A DNA stretch of 64,000 nucleotides. Source: Pseudaestuariivita rosea. Its GTDB lineage: Bacteria; Pseudomonadota; Alphaproteobacteria; Rhodobacterales; Rhodobacteraceae. Every line of letters begins with the position of its first letter. Positions within the stretch are counted from its first letter, which is position 1. A program made the translations under genes and the position numbers. Below are positions 20,330 through 29,075 of this stretch, one piece after another. The stretch is from contig NZ_JACNMP010000008.1 of assembly GCF_017592335.1 (NCBI RefSeq), positions 62,001 to 126,000 of the forward strand. Reading direction: 5' to 3'. The notes beneath the pieces were generated by a model. It was not told where the DNA came from, did not search any database, and worked only from the letters and a program-made list of their open reading frames with translations.

Positions 20330-20995
20330 TCAGGCAGCGATGTCGAAAGCTGGTGATTTGTTCGCGATGTGCACGCGACCGGCGTCTTCGCAATCGGTGC
20401 TGAAGGCAGGTGACTTGTTGGCGATGTGGACGCTGCCCGCATCTTCGCAATCCACGCTGAAAGCTGGTGATTTGTTTGCGATGTGGACGTTACCTGCGTC
20501 TACACAGTCCGTGCTGAATGCGGGCGACTTGTTGGCGATGTGAACAGTGCCAGCATCTTCGCAATCCGTGCTGAACGCAGGTGACTTGTTGGCAATGTGA
20601 ACAGTGCCGACATCTTCGCAATCCACTGCGAAAGCAGGTGATTTATTCGCAATATGCACGTTACCTGCGTCTGTACAGTCGGTGCTGAAAGCGGGCGATT
20701 TGTTTGCGATATGAACGCGGCCAGCGTCGTCACAATCCGTACGGAAAGATGGTGATTTGTTGGCAATATGAACGCGGCCTTGGTCTTCGCAATCGACGTT
20801 AAACGCAGGCGACTTGTTTGCGATGTTAACGTTTCCGATGTCTTTCGTATCGGCGAACTCGGTACGGAAAGCAGGGGATTTGTTTGCGATGTGAACACGG
20901 CCCGCGTCAGTCACGTGATCGAATTCGGTCTCGAAAATCGGTGATTTGTTGGCGATGTGAACGAGGCCGGCATCAAGTGTGTCGCGAAGGGTCAT
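20330..20995 (-). CDS. repeat protein of eleven HIANKSPAF units, possible multi-core peptide precursor
   Basis: This 221-residue protein is an 11-residue leader (MTLRDTLDAGL) followed by eleven units. Units 1-2 are 22 residues long without Cys, units 3-10 are exactly 19 residues, and unit 11 is cut to 14. The consensus is VHIANKSPAFSTDCEDAGR: V(H/N)IANKSP(A)F is nearly invariant, and units 3-10 each have one Cys at the same place, flanked by Asp. There is no signal peptide or membrane segment. Codons for the invariant residues differ between units (Ala GCG/GCC/GCA, Lys AAA/AAG, Ser TCA/TCG, Pro CCA/CCT/CCC), so the peptide sequence is under selection. A strong AGGAG site precedes the ATG. It may be a multi-core RiPP precursor, a metal- or thiol-binding polypeptide, or a beta-solenoid. 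I know of no described family with this motif. Confidence 0.85.
   Translation of the reverse strand: MTLRDTLDAGLVHIANKSPIFETEFDHVTDAGRVHIANKSPAFRTEFADTKDIGNVNIANKSPAFNVDCEDQGRVHIANKSPSFRTDCDDAGRVHIANKSPAFSTDCTDAGNVHIANKSPAFAVDCEDVGTVHIANKSPAFSTDCEDAGTVHIANKSPAFSTDCVDAGNVHIANKSPAFSVDCEDAGSVHIANKSPAFSTDCEDAGRVHIANKSPAFDIAA
20333..20962 (-). repeat. tandem 57-bp coding repeat (11 units)
   Basis: Eleven direct units inside the gene: two of 66 bp, eight of 57 bp and one of 42 bp. They are similar but not identical at DNA level, with many third-position changes. Confidence 0.9.
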
Positions 20996-21086
20996 CGTTA
21001 TCTCCTGAGGATATGGTTAATACAACCTTAGGTTTTCAATAGATACATGGTCTGTCAAACACTTCTTGAAATAATTGTGTCCGCAA

Positions 21087-21111
21087 CCACAAGTTGTGCC
21101 ACAATTTGTGG
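21087..21111. promoter_or_regulatory. two adjacent palindromes upstream of the repeat protein gene
   Basis: CACAA-G-TTGTG (21088-21098) is followed immediately by CCACAA-T-TTGTGG (21099-21111). These are two near-identical odd palindromes spaced about 12 bases centre to centre, ~90-110 bases upstream of the start codon. This looks like a tandem operator. A TTGACA -35-like box lies between it and the gene, at 21051-21056 on the minus strand. Confidence 0.5.
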
Positions 21112-21195
21112 TAGGCCCAACATATTGCGGCCAAAATATGACATGGTTACTAAGACTTGACGTGCGGGAAATAGAATCACCCGTGAATACATCAT

Positions 21196-21225
21196 AAAAA
21201 TAGCCCGGCAAAATGCCGAGCTATT
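21196..21225 (-). terminator. terminator of the BMP binding-protein gene
   Basis: On the minus strand AATAGC-T-CGGCA-TTT-TGCCG-G-GCTATT is followed by TTT. It lies 21 bases past the stop at 21246 and ends the xdh/ABC operon. Confidence 0.8.
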
Positions 21226-21245
21226 GTCACTTCAGTAGGCGGATT

Positions 21246-22316
21246 TTAGTTCGGAATTTCGCCTGTCAGACCCTCGATATAGAAATCCATACCGGCCAGG
21301 GTTCCGTCATCTGCGACCTCACCTTCGGCCAGCCACGGGGTGCCGTCCTGACGATTTATCGGGCCGGTAAAAGGGTGATATTCGCCCGCCGCAATCGCGG
21401 CTGCCATGGCTTCTGCTTCTGCTTTAACGTCGGCTGGAACGCGGTCCGAGATCGGCGCAAGTTCGACCATGCCAGGCGCGATACCGTCCCAGGTGTCGGC
21501 GCTTTCCCAGGTGCCATCCTTCACCGCGCGAACCCGATCGATGTAGTAAGGCGCCCAGTTATCAATGATCGCAGTCAACTGCGCATTGGGGCCGAAATTG
21601 CCCATATCCGAGGCCTGACCGAAGGCAACTATCCCTTTTTCTTCGGCAATTGTCATCGGTGCGGTGGAATCTGTGTGCTGCATGATCACGTCTGCGCCCT
21701 GTTCGATCAGCGCTGTTGCAGCGTCGGCTTCCTTGGCTGGATCGAACCATGTGTAGACCCAAACGACATTGAATTCGACATCAGGGTTCACCTTCTTGGC
21801 ATGCAGGTAAGCGGCGTTGATCCCTCGGATCACTTCGGGGATCGGATAGGACGCGATATAGCCCACCTTGTTCGTTTCCGTCATGTGCCCCGCGATATGG
21901 CCGATCACCGCACGACCTTCGTAAAAGCGGGCGGAATAGGTCGACACATTGTCGGCGCGCTTATAGCCAGTGGCATGTTCAAACCGAACATTCGGAAACT
22001 TCGACGCCACGTTCATCGTCGCATCCATAAAACCGAAAGATGTCGTGAAAATCAGGTCATGACCCGAAAGTGCCATTTGCGTCAAAACACGCTCAGCATC
22101 GGCGCCTTCGGGCACGCTTTCGACAAAGGTGGTTTCAACCGCATCACCGAATTCTTCCTCGATCGCCAAGCGGCCTTCGTTGTGTTCGTAGGACCAGCCA
22201 TAGTCGCCCACAGGGCCCACATAGATGAAGCCGACCTTGGTGGGGTCCTCGGCCATGGCGGCGGTGGCCAGCCCAAGGGCCGCGGCGGCGGTTGTCAGCA
22301 TTGTTTTGATTTTCAT
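21246..22316 (-). CDS. BMP family ABC transporter substrate-binding protein (purine/nucleoside type)
   Basis: This 356-residue periplasmic binding protein starts with a Sec signal peptide (MKIKTMLTTAAAALGLATAAMA, cut before Glu). VGFIYVGPVGDYGWSYEHNEG opens the BMP (basic membrane protein) fold, and FTTSFGFMD and GYIASYPIPEVIRG are family segments. There is no lipobox, unlike the Gram-positive members. It is the last gene of the operon xdhABC - ATPase - permease - permease, so the ligand is most likely a purine base, xanthine, uric acid or a nucleoside that xanthine dehydrogenase metabolises. Confidence 0.88.
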   Translation of the reverse strand: MKIKTMLTTAAAALGLATAAMAEDPTKVGFIYVGPVGDYGWSYEHNEGRLAIEEEFGDAVETTFVESVPEGADAERVLTQMALSGHDLIFTTSFGFMDATMNVASKFPNVRFEHATGYKRADNVSTYSARFYEGRAVIGHIAGHMTETNKVGYIASYPIPEVIRGINAAYLHAKKVNPDVEFNVVWVYTWFDPAKEADAATALIEQGADVIMQHTDSTAPMTIAEEKGIVAFGQASDMGNFGPNAQLTAIIDNWAPYYIDRVRAVKDGTWESADTWDGIAPGMVELAPISDRVPADVKAEAEAMAAAIAAGEYHPFTGPINRQDGTPWLAEGEVADDGTLAGMDFYIEGLTGEIPN

Positions 22317-22341
22317 TCAGGTTTCTCCCGGTTGGTGGCCT

Positions 22342-23232
22342 CTAGCTTGAGGCATGGAATTTTCGGCCCAACATCGCGGGCGCATTCAGCGTGGCCCGCG
22401 TTCGGTCGACCGATATAAGAACAAGCACAAGGATGGTAATCAGATAGCGGCTCATCGATAAATACTCGACTGGGATTTTCACGCCAGCGGCCTGCAGGTT
22501 TAGCTGCAGAACGGTAATTCCGCCGAAAAGATAGGCACCCAGTAACACACGCCAGGGCTTCCAGCTGGCAAAGACGACCAGCGCCAGCGCGATCCAGCCC
22601 GCGCCCGCGGTCATGCCTTCGGTCCACTGCGGCACACGGATCAGGCTAAGGTAGGCGCCGCCAAGCCCGGCACAGGCCCCGCCAAAGGCAATTGCGGCAA
22701 TCCGGATGCGCACCACCTTATAGCCAAGCGCATGGGCGGCGTCGTGGTTTTCACCGACCGCCCGCAGGATCAGCCCAAGCCGCGTGGCCCGCAGCGCCCA
22801 CCAGATCAGCGCCACCAGTCCGATGCCCAGAAACACCATCAGGTCCAGCCCCAGCACCAAATCGCCCGAGCTTGGCGGCCTTTGCCCGATGTACCCTTGC
22901 CCGATCAGCGCCGATAGCCCCAACCCGAACAGTGTCAGCGCAAGGCCCGTTGCGACTTGGTTGGACAACAGCACCTGGGTCAGAAACGCGAAGATCAGCG
23001 ATAATACCGCGCCCCCAAGGGCACCGCCCAGAAACCCAAGCGCGGGTGATCCCGTTTCGATCGCCACCGCAAACCCGCAGATGGCGCCGGTGATCATCAT
23101 CCCCTCGACCCCCAGATTCAGCACGCCGGTCTTCTCGACCACCAGTTCCCCAAGTGCGGCCAGCAGGATGGGGGTCGACGCCACCATCAGCGACGCGAAC
23201 AGAACAATGGGATTGATGGCCGATAAATCCAT
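22342..23232 (-). CDS. ABC transporter permease (nucleoside/purine type)
   Basis: This 296-residue inner-membrane permease has about eight hydrophobic segments and the BPD_transp_2 fold, with the loop NLGVEGMMITGA near 38-50 that contacts the ATPase. Its stop is 25 bases before the binding-protein start, and its start overlaps the stop of the other permease by one base. The two permeases form a heterodimeric channel. Confidence 0.88.
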   Translation of the reverse strand: MDLSAINPIVLFASLMVASTPILLAALGELVVEKTGVLNLGVEGMMITGAICGFAVAIETGSPALGFLGGALGGAVLSLIFAFLTQVLLSNQVATGLALTLFGLGLSALIGQGYIGQRPPSSGDLVLGLDLMVFLGIGLVALIWWALRATRLGLILRAVGENHDAAHALGYKVVRIRIAAIAFGGACAGLGGAYLSLIRVPQWTEGMTAGAGWIALALVVFASWKPWRVLLGAYLFGGITVLQLNLQAAGVKIPVEYLSMSRYLITILVLVLISVDRTRATLNAPAMLGRKFHASS

Positions 23233-24317
23233 TAGTTAAGACCCTTCTTCCCAACCAAAATCCGATAATCCGTCAGCACATCCATGGCCAATAGAAAGAA
23301 TAACAGCATGCCCTGAAACGCCAGAATGGCCGCAGCAGGGATGCCCAGCATCAATTGTGCCAGCTCTCCGCCGATGTAGGTCAGCGCCATCAGAAGCCCG
23401 GCCAGCAGGATACCGACAGGATGCAGACGGCCAAGGAAGGCCACGATGATCGCGGTGAAACCGTATCCGCTGGCAAAGTCGATATTGATCTGACCCGAGG
23501 GGCCCGAGACCTCAAACAATCCCGCCAGCCCCGCCAGAATACCGGAAAACCCAAGGCAGACCGCGATGATCAGATTGGGGTTCACGCCGGCAAAGCGGGC
23601 GGCGCGGGGGCTTTGACCGGTCAGCTTGATCTCAAACCCGATGCGGTGGTGGTTCAGCAGGACGTAAGCCACTGCGACGGCGAAGATGGCCGTGACGACG
23701 CCCCAATGCGCGCCGGTGCCCGCGATCAGTTCGGGGTTCGCCGCACTTGGATATTGCTGCAGGTTTCGACTGCCGGGAAACCCGCCGCCGTCGGGATTGC
23801 GCAGCGCGCCGAAGGATACCGAGGCCAGATAAAGGTCCGCGACATAGACCAGCAACAGCGACACCAGGATTTCGTTCGTGCGGAACGCGATTTTCAGCAG
23901 GGCAGGGATCATCGCCCACAAAAATCCGCCCAAAGCCCCGGCGATGACCATCAGCGGAAAGATCAACGCGCTTTCAGTGGGAAAGAACGCCAACCCGACC
24001 GCCGCGCCTGCAATGGCGCCCATGATATACTGCCCCTCGGCCCCGATGTTCCAGACGCCCGCGCGAAAGCCAAACGACAGACCGATGGCGATCAGGATCA
24101 GCGGTGCGGCTTTGACCAGAATCTGTGGGCGCGAATAGCTGGCGAACTGTTCATTGAACAGTGGATCCCAGAAGATAATGCGGATCGCCTCGACCGGGTC
24201 TTTGCCTAATAGCCAGAACATGAACCCACCCGCGATCATGATGGCGACAACGGCCAGCGGGGGCGTCAGATATGTCCAACGCTTTGACGGTTGGCGGCGT
24301 TTTTCAAGGCGTATCAT
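23232..24317 (-). CDS. ABC transporter permease (nucleoside/purine type)
   Basis: This 361-residue permease is the longer partner, with an N-terminal extra helix (PLAVVAIMIAGGFMFWLL) and WNIGAEGQYIMGAIAG near 90-105, equivalent to the coupling motif of its partner. The start overlaps the ATPase stop by 4 bases. Length and order match the long-then-short permease pair seen in BMP-family transporters. Confidence 0.88.
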   Translation of the reverse strand: MIRLEKRRQPSKRWTYLTPPLAVVAIMIAGGFMFWLLGKDPVEAIRIIFWDPLFNEQFASYSRPQILVKAAPLILIAIGLSFGFRAGVWNIGAEGQYIMGAIAGAAVGLAFFPTESALIFPLMVIAGALGGFLWAMIPALLKIAFRTNEILVSLLLVYVADLYLASVSFGALRNPDGGGFPGSRNLQQYPSAANPELIAGTGAHWGVVTAIFAVAVAYVLLNHHRIGFEIKLTGQSPRAARFAGVNPNLIIAVCLGFSGILAGLAGLFEVSGPSGQINIDFASGYGFTAIIVAFLGRLHPVGILLAGLLMALTYIGGELAQLMLGIPAAAILAFQGMLLFFLLAMDVLTDYRILVGKKGLN

Positions 24318-25855
24318 TGGGCTGCGGTGCTTTCTTCGGGGGCATGCGCCACTTCCATCCCATGCGCGCCGCCCAGCATCAGGCCAATCTGTTCGACATC
24401 CAGGTCCGCCGTTGGTCGCGGTGCGCTTAGCCGCCCTTCGTTCAGGGCCGCAAACCGGTCCGTGATCTCCATCAGTTCGTCCAGATCCTGACTGATCACG
24501 ATAACCGCAGCGCCTTCTGCCGCCAGATCCAACAGCGCCTGACGGATCGCCGCGGCCGCCTGCGCATCGACGCCCCAGGTCGGTTGGTTCACGACCAGAA
24601 CCAGCGGATTTTGCAGGATCTCACGCCCGATGACGAATTTCTGCAGGTTTCCGCCCGACAGAGATCGCGCCGCATTCGCAGCATTGGGCGTGCGAACGTC
24701 GAACCGATCAATGATCTGATCGGCAAATCTACGTGCTTTATTCCAATTCAGAAAGCCGTTCTCTTCCAGCGCCTTACGGACTTTTCCGCTGAGCAGGGCA
24801 TTTTCGGTCAGGGTCATGTCTGGGGCGGCGGCATGGCCCAGTCGTTCTTCGGGTGCGGCCAAAAGACCGAGGCGTCGCCGCTTGTTCGGCCCAAGATGCC
24901 CTATAGGGCGGTTGCCAAGCCGGATCGCGTCGGGATTAACCTGCATTTCGCCCGACATCGCGGCCAGCAGTTCGTCCTGACCATTGCCTGCCACCCCACC
25001 GATACCAAGGATTTCACCCTGCCAAAGCTGAAATGAGACATCGCGCAGCCGCGTGCCAAAAGGCGATACGGCGCGGGACGTCAGACGGTTTACGGTCAAA
25101 GCGACCTGATCGGTGGCATGGCTGACCTTTTCCGGCACATGCAGACGGCTGCCCACCATCATCTCGGCCATGTCGCGGGCCGCAGTCTGGCGCGGATCAC
25201 AGGTCCCAACATTCTGCCCGCCGCGCAGGATCGTGGCCGTGTCACACAGCGCGCGAATTTCCTCAAGCTTATGGCTGATATAAAGGATCGAGGTGCCCTG
25301 GTCACGCAGCAGACGCAGTGTGGCAAACAGAATATCGACCTCTTGCGGGGTCAGAACGCTGGTGGGTTCATCCATGATCAACAGCTTGGGGTCCTGCAGC
25401 AGGCATCGAATGATCTCAACCCGTTGCCGTTCGCCCGCCGACAGATCGCCCACTGTGCGATGCGGGTCCAGCGGCAGGCCGTAGTCCTGACTGACGGTGG
25501 TGATCCGATCCGACAACTGGCGCATGGGGGGCGGATTTTCCATGCCAAGGGCGATGTTTTCAGCGACGGTCAGGGCCTCAAACAGACTGAAGTGCTGGAA
25601 CACCATCGCCACGCCCGCGGCGCGCGCAGCCCTTGGTTCAGCCGGGGCATAGGGTTTGCCGCGCAGCTGCATCTGACCCGCGTCCGGCTTGACCAGCCCG
25701 TAAATCATCTTGACCAGCGTCGACTTGCCCGCCCCGTTTTCCCCAAGCAGCGCGTGCACCTCGCCCGCGTCGATCTGAAAAGATACGTTATCGTTGGCGA
25801 TCACGCCGGGGTAGGCCTTGGTCAGGCCGTCAATCTTTATAAGCGTTCCCGTCAC
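24314..25855 (-). CDS. ABC transporter ATP-binding protein with two ABC domains
   Basis: This 513-residue protein has two tandem ATPase domains, as in sugar and nucleoside importers. Domain 1 has Walker A GENGAGKST (about 37-45), signature LSAGERQRVEI and Walker B LLIMDEPTSVL. Domain 2 has a degenerate Walker A (GVAGNGQDEL near 284) but a good signature LSGGNLQKFVIGRE, typical of this family. The start overlaps the xdhC stop by 4 bases, so transport and xanthine dehydrogenase genes are translationally coupled. Confidence 0.92.
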   Translation of the reverse strand: MTGTLIKIDGLTKAYPGVIANDNVSFQIDAGEVHALLGENGAGKSTLVKMIYGLVKPDAGQMQLRGKPYAPAEPRAARAAGVAMVFQHFSLFEALTVAENIALGMENPPPMRQLSDRITTVSQDYGLPLDPHRTVGDLSAGERQRVEIIRCLLQDPKLLIMDEPTSVLTPQEVDILFATLRLLRDQGTSILYISHKLEEIRALCDTATILRGGQNVGTCDPRQTAARDMAEMMVGSRLHVPEKVSHATDQVALTVNRLTSRAVSPFGTRLRDVSFQLWQGEILGIGGVAGNGQDELLAAMSGEMQVNPDAIRLGNRPIGHLGPNKRRRLGLLAAPEERLGHAAAPDMTLTENALLSGKVRKALEENGFLNWNKARRFADQIIDRFDVRTPNAANAARSLSGGNLQKFVIGREILQNPLVLVVNQPTWGVDAQAAAAIRQALLDLAAEGAAVIVISQDLDELMEITDRFAALNEGRLSAPRPTADLDVEQIGLMLGGAHGMEVAHAPEESTAAQ

Positions 25856-26781
25856 CCCGTGCGTTCCCGAATGGCAGCTGTCTTTTGCGGCTGTAGTAGC
25901 GCAGCGGCAACGCCCACTGCAATGGCGTGCGGGTGTTTTCCAAGGCCTGGATCACCGATGGGGCAGGTAATACGCGCGATGGATGTGTCAGTGTGCCCAA
26001 GGTCGCGCAAACGGGACCGAAACCGCGCCCATTTGGTGGCCGATCCGATCAGTCCGGCAAAGCGGAAATCATGCAGCAGCAGCCGGTGACACAGCTCAAG
26101 ATCAATGGTGTGAGAGTATGTCAGGATGAAATGTTCAGCACCCGTGGCCGCATGTGGGACAAGTGCGGACAGGTCGGCGGCAGGCACAGTTGTGACGCCG
26201 TGGTGCCCCTTGGGGAAACGCTCTGGCCCCGTATCCGCCCACGTGATCTTCAGATCGGGCAGGGGGGCCAGCACATCAACCAAAGCGCGCCCCACATGCC
26301 CCGCGCCCCAGATCCATATATCGCGTGCGGGGCGCAGGACGGGTTCAACCATCCAACTATCGGTCATATGCGGGGTCAGCGGCTGTGAACTGTTGCGCGC
26401 GGTGGCCAGCATTCGTTGCACCGACAGGGGCATATCGCCGGGGCCACGCGCGATGATATCGTCTGGCAGATCAGCCAGCCGTGCAGCATCATAGACCTCG
26501 GTCAGCAGTGTCACCGCCCCGCCGCAACACTGTCCAAGGGCGGGGCCAAGGGGATGTTTTGTAACCTGATCCTGACGTAATATCAGCAGCTTACGCGCCA
26601 TTTTTATCGCTTCAAACTCCAGCGCACCGCCGCCAATCGTTCCGCTTTGCCCGTCTGCCCACACCAGCATCGCCGCCCCGACCTCACGCGGGGTCGAGCC
26701 GTTGATATCGGCCACAACAACGCGCGCAACAGTACCGTGTTCTGAGACGGCCTGACCTAGTCCACACAGATCAAAGCTCAT
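25852..26781 (-). CDS. xdhC: xanthine dehydrogenase accessory protein
   Basis: This 309-residue protein helps insert sulfurated molybdenum cofactor into XdhB. It contains an N-terminal XdhC/CoxI domain (VVVADINGSTPREVGAAMLV near 19-38 and GTIGGGALE near 47-55) and a C-terminal Rossmann domain (WIWGAGHVGRALVDVL near 157). It lies directly after xdhB with a 4-base overlap, in the usual xdhA-B-C order. Confidence 0.95.
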   Translation of the reverse strand: MSFDLCGLGQAVSEHGTVARVVVADINGSTPREVGAAMLVWADGQSGTIGGGALEFEAIKMARKLLILRQDQVTKHPLGPALGQCCGGAVTLLTEVYDAARLADLPDDIIARGPGDMPLSVQRMLATARNSSQPLTPHMTDSWMVEPVLRPARDIWIWGAGHVGRALVDVLAPLPDLKITWADTGPERFPKGHHGVTTVPAADLSALVPHAATGAEHFILTYSHTIDLELCHRLLLHDFRFAGLIGSATKWARFRSRLRDLGHTDTSIARITCPIGDPGLGKHPHAIAVGVAAALLQPQKTAAIRERTG

Positions 26782-29075
26782 GCGTGCACCCGATTGACTG
26801 CTGCCAAGATCCGCTCGGCTGTTGCGGGTGCATCCAGCGCCGGATAGTCCGCACCGCAGGCGGCCACCGCATCCGACAGCGCCAGAAAGGCGGAAATCCC
26901 CAGCATGAACGGCGGCTCACCCACGGCTTTGGACCGATAGATTGTCTCTTCCCGGTTCTGACCATCCCACAAAGCCACATTGAAGATATCGGGTCTGTCC
27001 GAGCACGCCGGGATTTTATAGGTTGATGGCGCATGGGTGCGCAGCCGCCCTTTGTCGTCCCAGACCAGTTCTTCGGTGGTCAGCCAGCCAGCGCCCTGAA
27101 CATAGCCGCCTTCAATCTGCCCGATGTCCAACGCGGGGTTCAGAGAAGCGCCGCAGTCATGCAGAATATCCGCGCGCAAAATGCGGTTTTCGCCGGTCAG
27201 CGTGTCGATCACCACCTCGGTCACCGCCGCGCCATAGGCGAAATAGAAGAACGGCCGCCCATAGCCCTTGATCCTGTCCCATTGCAATTTCGGCGTTTTA
27301 TAGAACCCCGTGGCCGACAGGCTGACGCGGTTCTGATAGGTCAGTGCTGCGGCCTCGGCAAAGCTGAGACGGTCCGCGCCGACCTCAACATGACCATCCC
27401 GAAACACGACTTTAGCCGGATCGGCCTGATGCAATTCCGCCAGGCAACGCGCCATCCGGTCGCGGATTTCGTCACAGGCGATCTTCACAGCCATCCCGTT
27501 CAGGTCCGACCCAGACGACGCCGCCGTGGCCGAGGTATTGGGCACCTTCCCCGTATCCGTTGCCGTGATCTTGACCGCCGCCAAGGGCACGCCGAACCTG
27601 TCGGCTGCGACCTGCGCGACCTTCTGAAACAGCCCTTGGCCCATCTCGGTCCCGCCATGGTTCAAGTGGATCGACCCGTCCTGATACACATGCACCAAAG
27701 CGCCCGCCTGGTTTAGATGGGTCAGGGTAAAGCTGATCCCAAACTTCACGGGCGTCAGCGCAATTCCTTTTTTTAACAAAGGGTTACGGGCATTCCATTC
27801 AGCAACCGCCGCCCGCCGCGCGTGATAATCCGAAGATACCTCTAACGCCTCAACCATCTCATGCAGAATGAAATCCGTCACCTCCATTCCATAATGCGTG
27901 GTGTGCGGCTTTATTGTTCTCGAAATACTCCCGCCGGAGGCATAAAAGTTACGACGCCGAACCTCCAACCCATCCCGCCCCAGAAAATGCGCGATATGAT
28001 CCAGCACGCGTTCGATGCCGACCATTCCCTGCGGCCCACCGAACCCGCGAAAAGCCGTCGCAGACTGCGTATGCGTCTTCAGCCGGTGCGAGGTGACGCG
28101 TGCAGTGGGCAGATGATAGGCATTATCGGCATGCAGCATCGCGCGGTCGGCGACGGGCAGGGACAGATCCTGCGCCCATCCGCAGCGCATAAGGTGAGTA
28201 AAATCGACGCCCGCAATCCGCCCCTCATCGTCAAACCCGACGTGGTAGTTGATCCGCAGATCATGCCGCTTGCCGGTAACCATCATGTCGTCATCGCGGT
28301 CATAGCGCATCTTGCAGGGGCGGCCCGTGGCCCGCGCGGCAACAGCGCAAGCAACGGCTAAAGCATTGCCCTGACTTTCTTTTCCACCAAAGCCACCGCC
28401 CATCCGGCGGACCTCAACCCGGACGCTGTGCATGGGCTGACCGATGGCTTCGGCCACCTTATGCTGAATTTCCGTGGGATGCTGGGTTGAGGAATGGACG
28501 ATCATATCGCCCCCCTCTTGCGGCAGCGCCACTGCCGCCTGGCCCTCAAGGTAAAAATGTTCCTGACCGCCGACCTCGATACTGCCCCGCACCTGATGCG
28601 GGGCCTCGGATATCGCCCGTTCAACGTCACCCTTCGCATAGATGCGCGGGCCGTCCTCGAACCGGCTGTTCGCGGCCATGGCGTCGTCAATCGTCAGGAT
28701 CGCGGGGCGTTCGTCATAGGTGATTTCCCCCAAGCGCGCCGCCTTTCGTGCGGCAAGGTAACTTTCTGCAATGACAAGAAAAATCGGCTGACCCAGATAA
28801 AAGATTTCGCCTTTTGACAGCAGTGGTTCGTCATGGGCCGAGGGCGAGACATCATTATCAAACGGCAGGTCATCTGCGGTCAAAACGGCCAGTACGCCGG
28901 GGGCCTGACGCACCGGGTCAAGGTCGATTTCGGTAATGATGCCATGGGCGATATCAGACAAGCCGAACACTAGATGCAGACAGTGCGCAGGCGTCGGAAT
29001 GTCATCAACATAGCGCGCCTGACCGGTGACGTGCAGGTGTGCTGCATCATGCGGCAGGGGTTTGGCGACGGTCAT
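26778..29075 (-). CDS. xdhB: xanthine dehydrogenase molybdopterin-binding subunit
   Basis: This 765-residue molybdenum subunit oxidises hypoxanthine and xanthine to urate. It shows GGGFGGKESQGN near 225-236, RGFGGPQG near 338-345 (substrate and cofactor loop) and KAVGEPPFMLG near 722, whose Glu is the catalytic base. About residue 377-390 reads YASGGSISRTIKPH; this stretch is encoded by a palindromic element (27909-27943) that also occurs between genes elsewhere in the window, so a short repeat seems to have been captured in frame. The overlap with xdhA is 4 bases. Confidence 0.95.
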   Translation of the reverse strand: MTVAKPLPHDAAHLHVTGQARYVDDIPTPAHCLHLVFGLSDIAHGIITEIDLDPVRQAPGVLAVLTADDLPFDNDVSPSAHDEPLLSKGEIFYLGQPIFLVIAESYLAARKAARLGEITYDERPAILTIDDAMAANSRFEDGPRIYAKGDVERAISEAPHQVRGSIEVGGQEHFYLEGQAAVALPQEGGDMIVHSSTQHPTEIQHKVAEAIGQPMHSVRVEVRRMGGGFGGKESQGNALAVACAVAARATGRPCKMRYDRDDDMMVTGKRHDLRINYHVGFDDEGRIAGVDFTHLMRCGWAQDLSLPVADRAMLHADNAYHLPTARVTSHRLKTHTQSATAFRGFGGPQGMVGIERVLDHIAHFLGRDGLEVRRRNFYASGGSISRTIKPHTTHYGMEVTDFILHEMVEALEVSSDYHARRAAVAEWNARNPLLKKGIALTPVKFGISFTLTHLNQAGALVHVYQDGSIHLNHGGTEMGQGLFQKVAQVAADRFGVPLAAVKITATDTGKVPNTSATAASSGSDLNGMAVKIACDEIRDRMARCLAELHQADPAKVVFRDGHVEVGADRLSFAEAAALTYQNRVSLSATGFYKTPKLQWDRIKGYGRPFFYFAYGAAVTEVVIDTLTGENRILRADILHDCGASLNPALDIGQIEGGYVQGAGWLTTEELVWDDKGRLRTHAPSTYKIPACSDRPDIFNVALWDGQNREETIYRSKAVGEPPFMLGISAFLALSDAVAACGADYPALDAPATAERILAAVNRVHA
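27909..27943 (-). repeat. short dispersed repeat inside xdhB
   Basis: Read on the minus strand it is GCCTCCGGCGGGAGTATTT followed by CGAGAACAATAAAG. Its second half aligns well with CGGAGTACTTAAGGAACAATAATG at 30660-30683, upstream of dnaE. This matches a short intergenic repeat style I recall from Rhodobacteraceae genomes; here it is translated in frame. Confidence 0.55.

Noticed and set aside
20333-20962. Regular 57-bp repeats that might be taken for a CRISPR array
   Set aside because: The units are contiguous, have no spacers, keep one reading frame and vary mostly at third codon positions.
20330-20995. Classification of the repeat peptide as a graspetide (omega-ester peptide)
   Set aside because: Ser/Thr and Asp/Glu are present in each unit, but no ATP-grasp ligase gene is nearby.
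21017-21211. 64-codon Cys-rich frame upstream of the repeat gene, with a SEC-C-like CGCGHNYFKKC
   Set aside because: It begins at a TTG inside a terminator hairpin, has no ribosome-binding site, and the Cys codons are a side effect of the tandem palindromes.
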